DNA of 24,820 nt from Anaerolineae bacterium (lineage in GTDB: Bacteria; Chloroflexota; Anaerolineae; CG2-30-64-16), in contig JALOOE010000003.1 of assembly GCA_025454565.1 (NCBI GenBank), forward strand, positions 1-24,820, in the 5' to 3' direction. Positions within the stretch are counted from its first letter, which is position 1. The number at the start of each line of letters is the position of its first letter. This document shows, piece after piece, positions 8,280 to 15,938 of the stretch. The notes beneath the pieces are model-generated. The model saw nothing but the letters and a program-made list of their open reading frames with translations, did no database searches and was not told where the DNA came from. Made by a program: the position numbers and the translations under genes.

Positions 8280-8685
8280 TGCGATGCGCTATGCCAGCAC
8301 CGCGCCGGTATGGTACAATAATGATCGTCCTTTGACCAGGGTTGATCACATGTGGCGTGGAACTGAAGCGGCTTCGAGCGTCTGATTCGTCCCGTTGAGC
8401 GTTCTGCCCGATCACCCCACGCTACGAGATCACGGATGCACCATCGGTACTTGTGATTCGACCGACTTGCGGTGCGGTCGCTGCCGGTGATCCCGTTGTG
8501 CACGATTCGGACTACGCCAGCCTCCGAAGGTGGTCAAGGACAAGCCAATTCCGGGGAGGTGATGCAGCCGCATATCGATCGGAATGGGGCACGCGACCAC
8601 TCGATGTGTCCATTCAGACCCGCACGCCCTGCGGTGGAAACGCGCTGAGTGAGCGGGATTGCATCCAAACAAGGGAGGCCTACAG
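8280..8685 (+). other. Intergenic stretch with a possible extended -10 promoter
   Basis: No convincing gene is seen on either strand in these 406 bases. TGG-TACAAT at 8311-8319 looks like an extended -10 element, but it has no good -35 and would leave a leader of over 350 nt before the gene at 8686. Nothing else clear is seen. Confidence 0.3.
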
Positions 8686-9396
8686 ATGAACCGCAGTCGA
8701 TCGACCTACGTCAAGACCGTTGCTGCCGTGAGTGTACTGACCGTTGTCGTCGTGTTGAGTCTGGCCAAGCTGGCCGCAGCCCAGAGTTCGCCGCCAGATC
8801 CCAGTACTGGATTGGCCGCCATGTCAACGCCCTTGCCACCAATCGGCGACGGGCAGCCAGCCAACTCGTCGGGCCCAAGTGTCGCGCAGCAGAACGATGG
8901 TCCGGATGCCCGCAGCGCCACTGCCAGTGCCCCCGCAGCCACACTCTCGTATTACCGGCTCCTTGGTACGGCGTTCAACCCGCGCACCTCCACTACTACC
9001 TACGCCTACAACTTCAACGGTTGTATCTACGAAACGGGTGGGAGCGACAACCGTTTCATGGCGCCATTGCTCATTCCAAATGGCTCCGTGATCAAGTATC
9101 TGCGCATCTACTACAATGATACATCGGCAGGGACCGACCTGACAGCCTGGCTAACTCGCTATCAGCCCGGTGTTACCAGCGAAGACCTGACCGTTGTCAA
9201 CTCCGCGGGAAGCGGCGGTTATGGTACGACGCTAAGCCCGGAGCTTACGCATACCGTAGATACCGACACTTGGGCCTACACAATCATCGTGGCGCCCAAT
9301 GCGAACGCGATTAGCAACTCGATCTGCGGCATCCGCGTTGCCTACTACGCGCCCAGCATTTTCGGCGCGTTTCTGCCGATGATTCAGAAGAACTAG
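8686..9396 (+). CDS. Secreted protein of unknown function with FLPMI tail
   Basis: A 236-aa exported protein. The ATG at 8686 follows GGGAGG (8673-8678) at seven bases. A signal peptide is clear: a basic start (NRSRSTYVK), a long hydrophobic core (VAAVSVLTVVVVLSLAKL) and an AAA-Q cleavage region near residue 33. A Ser/Pro/Ala-rich linker follows to about residue 90. Then comes a compact domain rich in Tyr, Thr and Asn, with two cysteines (in NGCIYE and SICGIR) that could pair, and many beta-like segments such as VIKYLRIYYND and TWAYTIIVAP. The last residues, FLPMIQKN, resemble the hydrophobic LPL-type tail I recall at the ends of many secreted Chloroflexota proteins. No enzymatic motif is visible. 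The gene stands alone, with a 400-base gap before it and two hairpins after it. Confidence 0.75.
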   Translation: MNRSRSTYVKTVAAVSVLTVVVVLSLAKLAAAQSSPPDPSTGLAAMSTPLPPIGDGQPANSSGPSVAQQNDGPDARSATASAPAATLSYYRLLGTAFNPRTSTTTYAYNFNGCIYETGGSDNRFMAPLLIPNGSVIKYLRIYYNDTSAGTDLTAWLTRYQPGVTSEDLTVVNSAGSGGYGTTLSPELTHTVDTDTWAYTIIVAPNANAISNSICGIRVAYYAPSIFGAFLPMIQKN

Positions 9397-9529
9397 GCGT
9401 GTGAAAGGCGTGCGGAGCGCAGGTGAATGCCGGGTTGTCCAACGAGCACCTCGCTCCGCTACGCATCCGCTTAGAGGCACGAGCAACTGGGGGACTGACT
9501 CGCTCGCGTCCGCCTTGTTTCCCAACCGA

Positions 9530-9574
9530 GTTGCACCCGCGACCTTGAACGACGTTCAGGGTCGCGGGTGCAAC
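9530..9574 (+). terminator. 21-bp near-perfect hairpin
   Basis: The arms at 9530-9550 and 9554-9574 pair over 21 positions with one G-U in RNA, closed by a 3-nt loop (GAC). No U-run follows. It lies 134 bases after the secreted protein gene and probably ends its transcript or forms a stable RNA end. Confidence 0.5.
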
Positions 9575-9580
9575 TTCACG

Positions 9581-9611
9581 TGGCGCCGGTGTGGCTCATA
9601 CTCCGGCGCCA
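9581..9611 (+). terminator. Second hairpin in tandem
   Basis: TGGCGCCGG at 9581-9589 pairs perfectly with CCGGCGCCA at 9603-9611 around a 13-nt loop. It begins seven bases after the previous hairpin and likewise has no U-run. Confidence 0.4.
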
Positions 9612-9749
9612 GATGACTTGGGGGCCAACATAGCTCGCGCCCATTAGTCAACCATCGAGCAAACCGGGGCCATCTCAAGGTATAGACGCGCCCGGCCCCG
9701 CTGCACCCTACACCCTCCTATTGGCACAGCCAGCGAGTTCCTCAATTGT

Positions 9750-9779
9750 TTGACACGGCCAACACCATGATGCTATACT
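9750..9779 (+). promoter_or_regulatory. Strong sigma-70 promoter with extended -10
   Basis: A perfect TTGACA at 9750-9755 and TATACT at 9774-9779 are separated by 18 bp, with an extended-10 TGC just before the -10. It would start transcription near 9786, about 315 bases upstream of the nitronate monooxygenase-like gene, leaving a long leader. Confidence 0.65.
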
Positions 9780-10100
9780 CCTTCGAGATGCCAGCACTGC
9801 CCAACAAGCCGCGTGCATGCGCTGCCGCATAGCCCGACCCTCGCGAAGTATGCCGCATACCTGTCGACTGCGCCACCTTATTGCCGGCTCATACAACAAG
9901 TCGACCATGCCGCGCGCGAAGAAGGGGCTGCGCGTTCGCTGTCTGGTCCACCAAACAGGGGGATAGGCGGGCCAGCCGAATGGCGAGCTAAGTTGCCGAT
10001 TCCTGCCGCCACACCGCCCAGCCTGTACGGATCGGGTGCGGGGCGGTCCGAGTCTACTCTGCACAGTTTCTATAGGTCTGTCATACGAAGGAGTCTCAAC

Positions 10101-11558
10101 GTGAAGTTACCGGTAGTTATTCAAGGCGGCATGGGGGTCGCCATTTCCAACTGGACGTTAGCCAGAGCGGTGTCGCGATTTGGACAAATGGGCGTGGTCT
10201 CCGGCACCGGCATCAGCCGCGTGCTGGCCAGCCGCCTCACTGACGGCGACCTCGGCGGCCACATGCGCCGCGCCCTCGAAAGCTTCCCACTGCCCGATGT
10301 GGTGCAGAACATCCTCAAGCACTACTATGTCCCAGGCGGCCGAGCGCCCACCGCACCCTACAAAACGCCGCCCGCCTATACGATCAAGCCGCCGGTGTTT
10401 CTCGATCAACTCACCGCCATCGCCAATTATGTCGAGGTCTTCCTGGCAAAAGAAAATCACCATGGCCTCGTGGGGATCAACCTGCTCGAAAAAGTGCAAA
10501 TGCCCAACCTCGCCTCGCTTTACGGTGCGATGTTGGCCGGCGTCGATTATGTGCTGATGGGCGCCGGAATCCCGACGCAGGTTGCGGGCATCCTCGACAA
10601 ACTGGCGCATCACGAACCTGTCTCCTATCGACTCGATGTGCATGGGGCCGGGCCGGATGATGACGTGCGGATTCACTTTGACCCCGCACGGATTTTCCCC
10701 GGCATCGCGGGGTTGACCGGACAGCTCAAACGCCCTGGATTCCTGCCCATCATCTCCTCGACCACGCTGGCGCAGGCGCTGCTCAAGCGCAGTGAAGGCG
10801 CGATAAACGGCTTCGTGGTCGAAGGTCCGACGGCAGGCGGCCACAACGCCCCGCCGCGCGGCCCGCTCAAGCTCAACGGCCTGGGCGAGCCGATCTACGG
10901 CGAAAAAGATGTGGTGGATCCTGAGAAGATGAAGCCGTTTGGCCTACCGTTCTGGTTTGCTGGCGGCTATGGGAATCCTCAGCAGGTGCAAAGTGTTTTG
11001 GCGGCCGGGGCGACGGGCGTCCAGGTGGGCACCGCCTTTGCCCTGTGCGACGAATCAGGCATGGAAGCGTCGTTGAAGCAAGCGGTGCTGCGCCAGGTGC
11101 TGGATGAATCCGCGCAGATTTTCACCAGCCCCAATGCATCGCCTACCGGCTTCCCCTTCAAAGTGGCGCTGGTGCCGGGGACGATGTCGGATCCGGAAGT
11201 CTACGCGGTCCGCAACCGGATCTGTGATTTGGGTTTCTTGCGCGTGATCGTGCGCAACGAAGATGGTTCGATCAACTACCGTTGCTCTGCCGAGCCGGTG
11301 GATGACTATGTGCGCAAGGGCGGCCAACTCGAAGATACCGAGGGCCGTGCTTGCTTATGCAACAACCTCCTGGCCACCGCCGGCTATGGTCAGCATCGCA
11401 AAGATGGCGCGGTGGAACGGGCCCTCGTGACCTCTGGCGACGACCTGGTGATGGTGGGCCAGTACATACCCGCCGGTAAGACCAGTTACTCCGCCGAGGA
11501 CGTTTTGCGCTACCTGCTTGGACTACCGAGGCATCCGTCCGCCCCCCAAAGCGCCTGA
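10101..11558 (+). CDS. Nitronate monooxygenase-like flavoprotein (PF03060), long form
   Basis: A 485-aa TIM-barrel flavoprotein related to nitronate monooxygenase (formerly 2-nitropropane dioxygenase), which oxidises alkyl nitronates using FMN. The GTG at 10101 follows GAAGGAG by seven bases and is followed at once by the family's opening VVIQGGMGVAIS. The phosphate-binding and catalytic region GPTAGGHNA lies at residues 242-250. Then come GGYGNP near 288 and GVQVGTAFALCDES near 306-320, the usual FMN-binding strand. Most members are 310-380 aa; this one carries an insertion near residues 60-110 and about 100 extra C-terminal residues with a CLCNNLLAT motif. The longer class is close to barrel enzymes such as PfaD-type reductases, so the substrate may not be a nitronate. 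It stands alone, with a strong promoter 315 bases upstream. Confidence 0.85.
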   Translation: MKLPVVIQGGMGVAISNWTLARAVSRFGQMGVVSGTGISRVLASRLTDGDLGGHMRRALESFPLPDVVQNILKHYYVPGGRAPTAPYKTPPAYTIKPPVFLDQLTAIANYVEVFLAKENHHGLVGINLLEKVQMPNLASLYGAMLAGVDYVLMGAGIPTQVAGILDKLAHHEPVSYRLDVHGAGPDDDVRIHFDPARIFPGIAGLTGQLKRPGFLPIISSTTLAQALLKRSEGAINGFVVEGPTAGGHNAPPRGPLKLNGLGEPIYGEKDVVDPEKMKPFGLPFWFAGGYGNPQQVQSVLAAGATGVQVGTAFALCDESGMEASLKQAVLRQVLDESAQIFTSPNASPTGFPFKVALVPGTMSDPEVYAVRNRICDLGFLRVIVRNEDGSINYRCSAEPVDDYVRKGGQLEDTEGRACLCNNLLATAGYGQHRKDGAVERALVTSGDDLVMVGQYIPAGKTSYSAEDVLRYLLGLPRHPSAPQSA

Positions 11559-11741
11559 CTCGTTCCCTGGCCCCCATGTCAGGCTGGCGAAGGAAGCACC
11601 AGCGCGGCAACGCTCAGCAGCTTGGCGCCTTACGCGATCTGCACGGACTGAGCGACACTGCGCTGGTGGTATCGCATGATGAAGCGGGTGACGCAACGCG
11701 GCCGCAGGTGGATCCAGGCCATTGAGTGCGGTGCAACACAC

Positions 11742-12188
11742 GTGAGTACACTTCCTGTCGTGGTAAGACTTCTTGGCCCAACTGACGTCGCAGTTCTGGA
11801 GCAAGTTGCGGATGGCGTCTTCGACGACCCGATTGATGCAACGCTGGCGCGCGAGTTCATCGACGATCCGCGTCACCATTTGGTCGTAGCCATCTCCGAA
11901 GACCATGTTGTGGTCGGTATGGCGTCTGCCGTGCACTACGTCCACCCCGATAAACCTGCGCAGCTCTTCATCAACGAAGTAGGCGTGGCCGAAGCCTACC
12001 AGGGCCAGGGAGTCGGTTCGAGACTGATGTCCGAGCTTCTTGCTTTGGGGAGACGCCTCGGCTGCACCGAAGCCTGGGTTACAACAGAACCCGACAACAA
12101 GGCGGCGCGAAGGCTCTATGAGAAAGCGGGCGGGCAGCAAGATTCATCGCCGTTCATCATGTACACGTTCCCGCTGCGCAAGGTGTGA
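11742..12188 (+). CDS. GNAT family N-acetyltransferase
   Basis: A GNAT-fold enzyme that moves an acetyl group from acetyl-CoA to an amine. The family's motif A is clear: a beta-strand FINEVGVAEAYQGQGVGSRL in which Q-GQGVGS binds the pyrophosphate of CoA. A C-terminal motif B follows (EPDNKAARRLYEKAG). The overall pattern, with HPDKPAQLFINEV before motif A, is close to the AAC(3)-I-like branch that contains aminoglycoside acetyltransferases, but most such genes act on other small molecules. The start is uncertain. GTG at 11742 gives 148 aa and matches the domain edge, while ATG at 11676 would add 22 basic residues. Neither has a clear ribosome site. It lies about 180 bases after the flavoprotein gene. 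Confidence 0.85.
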   Translation: MSTLPVVVRLLGPTDVAVLEQVADGVFDDPIDATLAREFIDDPRHHLVVAISEDHVVVGMASAVHYVHPDKPAQLFINEVGVAEAYQGQGVGSRLMSELLALGRRLGCTEAWVTTEPDNKAARRLYEKAGGQQDSSPFIMYTFPLRKV

Positions 12189-12606
12189 TGTGCGCATCCA
12201 TTCAGCAGGCGCCACCTGATCCCGTGCGCATCGCCGTCACAAACGCGTTTGCCTTAGGGCTTGTCAAAGCATAACTTCCTGCTCTGGCCGGTCTCCGACC
12301 GAGCCAGAACGGGAACTTGTTTCTTGACACGCCCTTACCGCCGTCGCGAGAAACGGAGCACACGGCGCGTCAGGCCGCGCAGAACAACCAGTGCTGGTGC
12401 GCCCACTCTTCAGCAGCAGCAGTCCACCCCCTGCTCTCGCCAATCCTGAAACCACATCGCTACGCGCCATCGCCAATAGGATTGTTCCTCACAGCCGCCT
12501 CACGCCAAACGCGTATACTGAATATGCGTATAAAACGACGGTTTCAGCAACGCTTGCGGCCCTCGCGTGCGCACCAAATTACGGTCAAATCTCGAAAGGA
12601 TCAAAG
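12189..12606 (+). other. Intergenic region with a MITE-like element
   Basis: These 418 bases contain the 78-bp inverted-repeat element at 12257-12334. Near 12514 there is a TATACT-like box followed by a second GCGTATA copy, which may hold the promoter of the next gene. No -35 at good spacing is seen. No gene is supported. Confidence 0.5.
12257..12334. mobile_element. 78-bp MITE-like element with TTA target duplication
   Basis: The ends are GGGCTTGTCAA (12257-12267) and TTGACACGCCC (12324-12334), inverted with one mismatch in 11. The similarity continues imperfectly inward, so the whole element is a long imperfect palindrome. TTA stands directly outside both ends (12254-12256 and 12335-12337), as a 3-bp target duplication of the TNA kind used by some IS5-family groups. 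There is no room for a transposase. It is either a non-autonomous element or a relic of two IS ends. Confidence 0.6.
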
Positions 12607-13014
12607 ATGGCTACCAAGATCTTCGTGAACCTACCGGTCAATGACCTTAATAGATCCGTTACGTTCTTCACCAGGCTCGGTTTCAGCTTCAACCCTCAAT
12701 TCACCGATGAGAATGCCACGTGCATGATTGTGGCTGAGGACATATTCGTCATGTTGTTGGTCGAGAAGTTCTTCAAGACGTTTACCCCCAAGAGCCTTTG
12801 CGATGCGACAAGCTGCACAGAGGTCATTGTGTCTTTGTCTACTGATAGCCGGGAAGCTGTGGACGAGATGATCGGCAAGGCGGTCGCAGCAGGCGCAACC
12901 ACACCCAACGAGCCTAAGGACTACGGATTCATGTACCAGCACGGTTTTCAGGATCTGGACGGACACCTTTGGGAGATCTTCTTCATGGAGCCGAACGCGA
13001 TCAGCCAAGGCTAG
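12607..13014 (+). CDS. VOC family (glyoxalase/bleomycin-resistance-like) protein
   Basis: A 135-aa single-domain protein of the vicinal oxygen chelate superfamily, whose members are metal enzymes or binding proteins for small molecules. The ATG at 12607 follows AAAGGA (12595-12600) at six bases. It shows the two beta-alpha-beta-beta-beta modules: FVNLPVNDLNRSVTFFTRLGF at the start, and HGFQDLDGHLWEIFFM at the end, where the DLDGHLWEI segment usually carries a metal-binding glutamate. It has no signal peptide and is cytoplasmic. It resembles the uncharacterised PhnB/YdcJ-like VOC group more than lactoylglutathione lyase, and its substrate is unknown. It is one of three VOC genes in 3.2 kb. Confidence 0.9.
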   Translation: MATKIFVNLPVNDLNRSVTFFTRLGFSFNPQFTDENATCMIVAEDIFVMLLVEKFFKTFTPKSLCDATSCTEVIVSLSTDSREAVDEMIGKAVAAGATTPNEPKDYGFMYQHGFQDLDGHLWEIFFMEPNAISQG

Positions 13015-13123
13015 AATAGCGGCCACGCCGTGAGGCTGGGAGTCACCATCTGATTCGCCAGATCGGCACCTGCCGAAGGCCTCAGCTCCAACGGCGGGCC
13101 ACCCTACAAGTAACGAGGCACTC

Positions 13124-13513
13124 ATGCAAATCAAGTTCGTAAGCATCACGGTTGCGGACCAAGATAGCGCTCTCCACTTCTACACAACCGTCCTCGGTTT
13201 CGAGAAGATGGCGGATATACCCATGGGCGAGTTTCGCTGGCTCACGGTGTGCTCGCCCGAAGGAATGGCAGGCGTCGAGCTGGTGCTGGAACCGCTGGCC
13301 TTTTCGCCGGCCCGCACCTACCAGCGGGCGCTGTTCGAAGCTGGAATCCCGGCTACTGCCTTCATTACAAATGACATCGCCGCCGAAGTCCAGCGCCTCA
13401 AGGCCCGTGGCGTCAAGTTTCGGGGGGAGCCTACAAACATGGGCCCCATCACGACCGTTGTCTTCGAGGACACCTGCGGAAACCTCATCAATCTCGTCCA
13501 ACCGGCGGCCTGA
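13124..13513 (+). CDS. VOC family protein
   Basis: A 129-aa protein of the same superfamily as the gene 110 bases upstream, but clearly a different subfamily. It starts with IKFVSITVADQDSALHFYTTVLGFEK, a typical first VOC strand-helix, and ends with VVFEDTCGNLINLVQ, the D-x-x-G-N-x-hxL closing strand of the fold. Between lie PEGMAGVELVLEP and the second helix at about residues 83-97. The ATG at 13124 has only a weak site (ACGAGG) upstream. Many proteins of this shape are called glyoxalases without proof. The neighbouring VOC gene suggests co-expression or related substrates, which remains inference. Confidence 0.9.
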   Translation: MQIKFVSITVADQDSALHFYTTVLGFEKMADIPMGEFRWLTVCSPEGMAGVELVLEPLAFSPARTYQRALFEAGIPATAFITNDIAAEVQRLKARGVKFRGEPTNMGPITTVVFEDTCGNLINLVQPAA

Positions 13514-13601
13514 CGCAACATCTGGCGGATGCGTGCGGGAGGAAACGTAATTCTCGGAACAGCCGCCCAGGTCGCGGCGACACCGGCAGAGACGAAAGGG
13601 T

Positions 13602-13684
13602 ATGCGGACGGCGCAGTAACCACGGACAATGCGGACAGGCGCAGATTTTATCTGCGTCCTCCACGTCGTCTGCGTAGTCCGCAT
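13602..13684. repeat. REP-like palindromic element
   Basis: ATGCGGAC occurs at 13602-13609 and 13629-13636, and its inverse GTCCGCAT at 13677-13684. Inside lies a perfect 7-bp hairpin CGCAGAT-TTT-ATCTGCG (13640-13656) and two further TCTGCG copies. The whole can fold as a nested stem in the gap upstream of the carboxypeptidase gene. Confidence 0.5.
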
Positions 13685-13710
13685 CCCATCTTTGAGTTAG
13701 GATAGCGATC

Positions 13711-14817
13711 GTGAGTCGGTCAAGCCAGCAGGCGCCTGCTGTCAGGAGCTATCGCCGGGCATTCGTCGTCCTGGGCATATTGTGCCTGGGGCTGTTCGGC
13801 GCGGCGACCGCGTACCTGCTGCGGGATACGTCGTTGGGCGCCCCGGCAGGCGACGCTCTCGTCGCGGTGGCCAGCACCGCCCCGCCGATGGTGGCTGACG
13901 CTGGTGTACCATCCGTGCCATCAGCCACGTCCGGCGCCTCGCCCATCCAAACACCGCGACCTACGCGCACGGCGCTACCCACGGCGACATCCACGACCAC
14001 GCGCCGCGCCGCATCCGCTCGCACCCTGCGACCTCCGCCGAGATACACGCCATCACCCACGGCTGCTCCGTCGCCGACCTCTGTGGCATTACCTCCGGCG
14101 GCCACCGGCGCGGCGAACCGGATGGTGATCGGCAATTCGGTGCTCGGCCGCCCGTTGGAGGTGACGCAGTTCGGGAACGGCCCGCTCGAACTTATGATCA
14201 TCGCAGGCATCCACGGGGGCACCGAGGTCAACACGATCGAGCTTGCTGATCAGTTGGGCGAGTATCTCTCATCCCATCCCGAGATCGTGCCGCCGAACGT
14301 GACCCTATGGATGCTCCGTGCGCTGAACCCGGATGGCGAGGCGAAGGGACGGGTCTGGAGCGCGCGCGGGAATGAGAACGGGGTGGATCTAAATCGGAAC
14401 TTCCCTGCATTGTGGGAGGCCGATTGGGATCGGGGGGGCTGTTGGGACTATATGAGGCTGACGAGCGGTCCAGAGCCGGGCTCTGAGCCAGAGACCCAGG
14501 CCCTGATGCGTTTTCTGCTGACCCATCACGTGGATGCATTGATCAACTACCACAGTTCAGCGCTCGGCATCTTCGCCGGCGGGCAGCCACCGGATCCCGA
14601 GTCCAGCCGTCTCGCGCAGCGCATCGGAGACATCAGCGAATATCCCTATCCGCCGATCGACACCGGGTGCAGCTACAGCGGCCAGTTGATCGATTGGGCC
14701 TCCGACCACGGCATCGCTGCGATTGATGTCGAATTGAGCAACGAACTCGATACGGATTTTGAGCAGAACCTGGCGATTCTTGCCGCTTTTCTGGCCTGGC
14801 AACCTGAGCGCCAGTAG
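13711..14817 (+). CDS. Membrane-anchored M14 family zinc carboxypeptidase
   Basis: A 368-aa exported peptidase predicted to remove C-terminal residues or trim peptidoglycan peptides. A signal-anchor helix lies at about residues 17-37 (AFVVLGILCLGLFGAATAYLL). A Pro/Thr/Ala-rich linker runs to about residue 135, and the M14 domain follows. Zinc ligands are likely His168 and Glu172 in IHGGTE and His281 in NYHSS. Asn228-Arg229-Asn230 in DLNRNF fit the substrate-binding motif, and Glu341 in VELSNE fits the catalytic general base. The first zinc motif has three residues between His and Glu instead of the usual two; I recall similar HGGYE forms in related bacterial M14 proteins. Pairing of the cysteines in GGCWDY and DTGCSY is possible. 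The GTG start at 13711 follows TAGGAT by seven bases. Confidence 0.88.
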   Translation: MSRSSQQAPAVRSYRRAFVVLGILCLGLFGAATAYLLRDTSLGAPAGDALVAVASTAPPMVADAGVPSVPSATSGASPIQTPRPTRTALPTATSTTTRRAASARTLRPPPRYTPSPTAAPSPTSVALPPAATGAANRMVIGNSVLGRPLEVTQFGNGPLELMIIAGIHGGTEVNTIELADQLGEYLSSHPEIVPPNVTLWMLRALNPDGEAKGRVWSARGNENGVDLNRNFPALWEADWDRGGCWDYMRLTSGPEPGSEPETQALMRFLLTHHVDALINYHSSALGIFAGGQPPDPESSRLAQRIGDISEYPYPPIDTGCSYSGQLIDWASDHGIAAIDVELSNELDTDFEQNLAILAAFLAWQPERQ

Positions 14818-14934
14818 CCGCGCCGCAACGAATGCCATCGCTACCCCGCAGTTGTGGAGACACGACCCTTCGCGGACCAAAAGAACGCAGACTGGCGGCC
14901 CAGCAACTGCCAACCATCGAGAACGGAATCGCCC

Positions 14935-14964
14935 TTACATGCAACTGGGTGATAGATGTAATAC
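14935..14964 (+). promoter_or_regulatory. Possible promoter for the two-domain VOC gene
   Basis: TTACAT at 14935-14940 and TAATAC at 14959-14964 are spaced 18 bp apart. Both are partial matches to the sigma-70 consensus. The leader to the gene at 15020 would be about 50 nt. Confidence 0.3.
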
Positions 14965-15019
14965 CATTTGCCTATGTACCAGGTAGATAAATCGGGTTTG
15001 GCTAGATCAAGGAGCAGTG

Positions 15020-15793
15020 ATGACCACCCATTTACACGCAAAGCCAGTGGGTACGCCCACCTGGATCGACCTGATGACGCCAGATACCGATGCGGCGCGC
15101 AAGTTTTACCATGCCGTGTTCGGTTGGGATTATGATATCGGCGGCCCCGAATATGGCGGCTATACCACCGCTCGGTTGGGCACACGGATGACGGCCGGTC
15201 TGATGGGGAATCAGCCCGGCGCCTCACCAATGCCGACCGCCTGGGGTTTGTATTTCGCCACCGATAACATCGAGGCCGACGTGACGCGTGCCGTGAAACT
15301 GGGCGCCAAAGCGTTGTACCCGCCCATGGTGGTGGGCGAGTTTGGCAGCATGGCGACATGCGAAGACCCCACGGGTGCAACGTTCAGCTTCTGGCAGGCC
15401 GGACAACACGTGGGATCGCAGGTCACCGATGAACCGGGTTCGGCGGCATGGTACGAGCTGTATTCACCTGATGCAAAACAGGCACGTGATTTCTACACGG
15501 TGCTGCTCGGCGCCACCGCAGACCCGATGCCGGGAGGCCTGGAGTATTACGTGCTCAAACACGGCGAGCGAGAACTCTGTGGCATCATGCAGATTGATCC
15601 CGCGTGGGGCGAGTTTCACCCGCAGTGGATCACCTACTTCGCGGTAGCCAACGCTGACGAGACGGTGGCGACTATCATCAAGCACGGCGGCAAAGTGATG
15701 GGTAACATCGATGATTCGCCATTTGGTCGACTTGCTGCCGTGATGGATCCGAGCGGCGCAACGTTCAAAGTTATCCAGCCCCCGACGGCCTGA
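15020..15793 (+). CDS. Two-domain VOC family protein
   Basis: A 257-aa protein with two VOC domains in tandem, residues about 10-130 and 137-256. Each starts with an aromatic-rich strand (TPTWIDLMTPDTDAARKFY; AAWYELYSPDAKQARDFY) and closes with a D-P-x-G-A-x-F strand (EDPTGATFSFWQ; MDPSGATFKVIQ). This pattern matches the CFP32 / 27-kDa antigen group of Actinobacteria and many soil bacteria, often called hydroxylase or glyoxalase without biochemical proof. The ATG at 15020 follows AAGGAG (15009-15014) at five bases; a GTG at 15017 is also possible. There is no signal peptide. A tandem hairpin region follows the gene and separates it from the minus-strand acpS. Confidence 0.93.
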   Translation: MTTHLHAKPVGTPTWIDLMTPDTDAARKFYHAVFGWDYDIGGPEYGGYTTARLGTRMTAGLMGNQPGASPMPTAWGLYFATDNIEADVTRAVKLGAKALYPPMVVGEFGSMATCEDPTGATFSFWQAGQHVGSQVTDEPGSAAWYELYSPDAKQARDFYTVLLGATADPMPGGLEYYVLKHGERELCGIMQIDPAWGEFHPQWITYFAVANADETVATIIKHGGKVMGNIDDSPFGRLAAVMDPSGATFKVIQPPTA

Positions 15794-15830
15794 TCCGCAG
15801 CAAGCGCTCCTGGGTCAGAGGACTCTGCAA

Positions 15831-15856
15831 GCGGGCAGTGTGCGCACTCTGCCCGC
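15831..15856. terminator. Hairpin between convergent genes
   Basis: GCGGGCAG (15831-15838) pairs with CTGCCCGC (15849-15856) around a 10-nt loop, in the gap between the plus-strand VOC gene and the minus-strand acpS. It may end both transcripts, though neither side has a clear U-run. Confidence 0.45.
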
Positions 15857-15938
15857 TGCGCACCCAAACGCCGGCTCACAGGCGCATGTGGACATGGGTG
15901 CGGCACAAGCTGGCGTTGGCGGGGTTATCAGGCGAAAC

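Larger units (their letters stand above)
9397..10100 (+). other. Long intergenic region with hairpins and a promoter
   Basis: These 704 bases hold two hairpins (9530-9574, 9581-9611) and a good promoter (9750-9779). They end in the ribosome site GAAGGAG at 10087-10093. An open frame from 9813 joins the next gene, but its first 96 residues look non-coding. No other gene is supported. Confidence 0.5.

Noticed and set aside
9813..10100. N-terminal 96-aa extension of the nitronate monooxygenase-like protein
   Set aside because: The added residues have no family resemblance, and a GTG at 10101 with a good ribosome site precedes the conserved opening motif.
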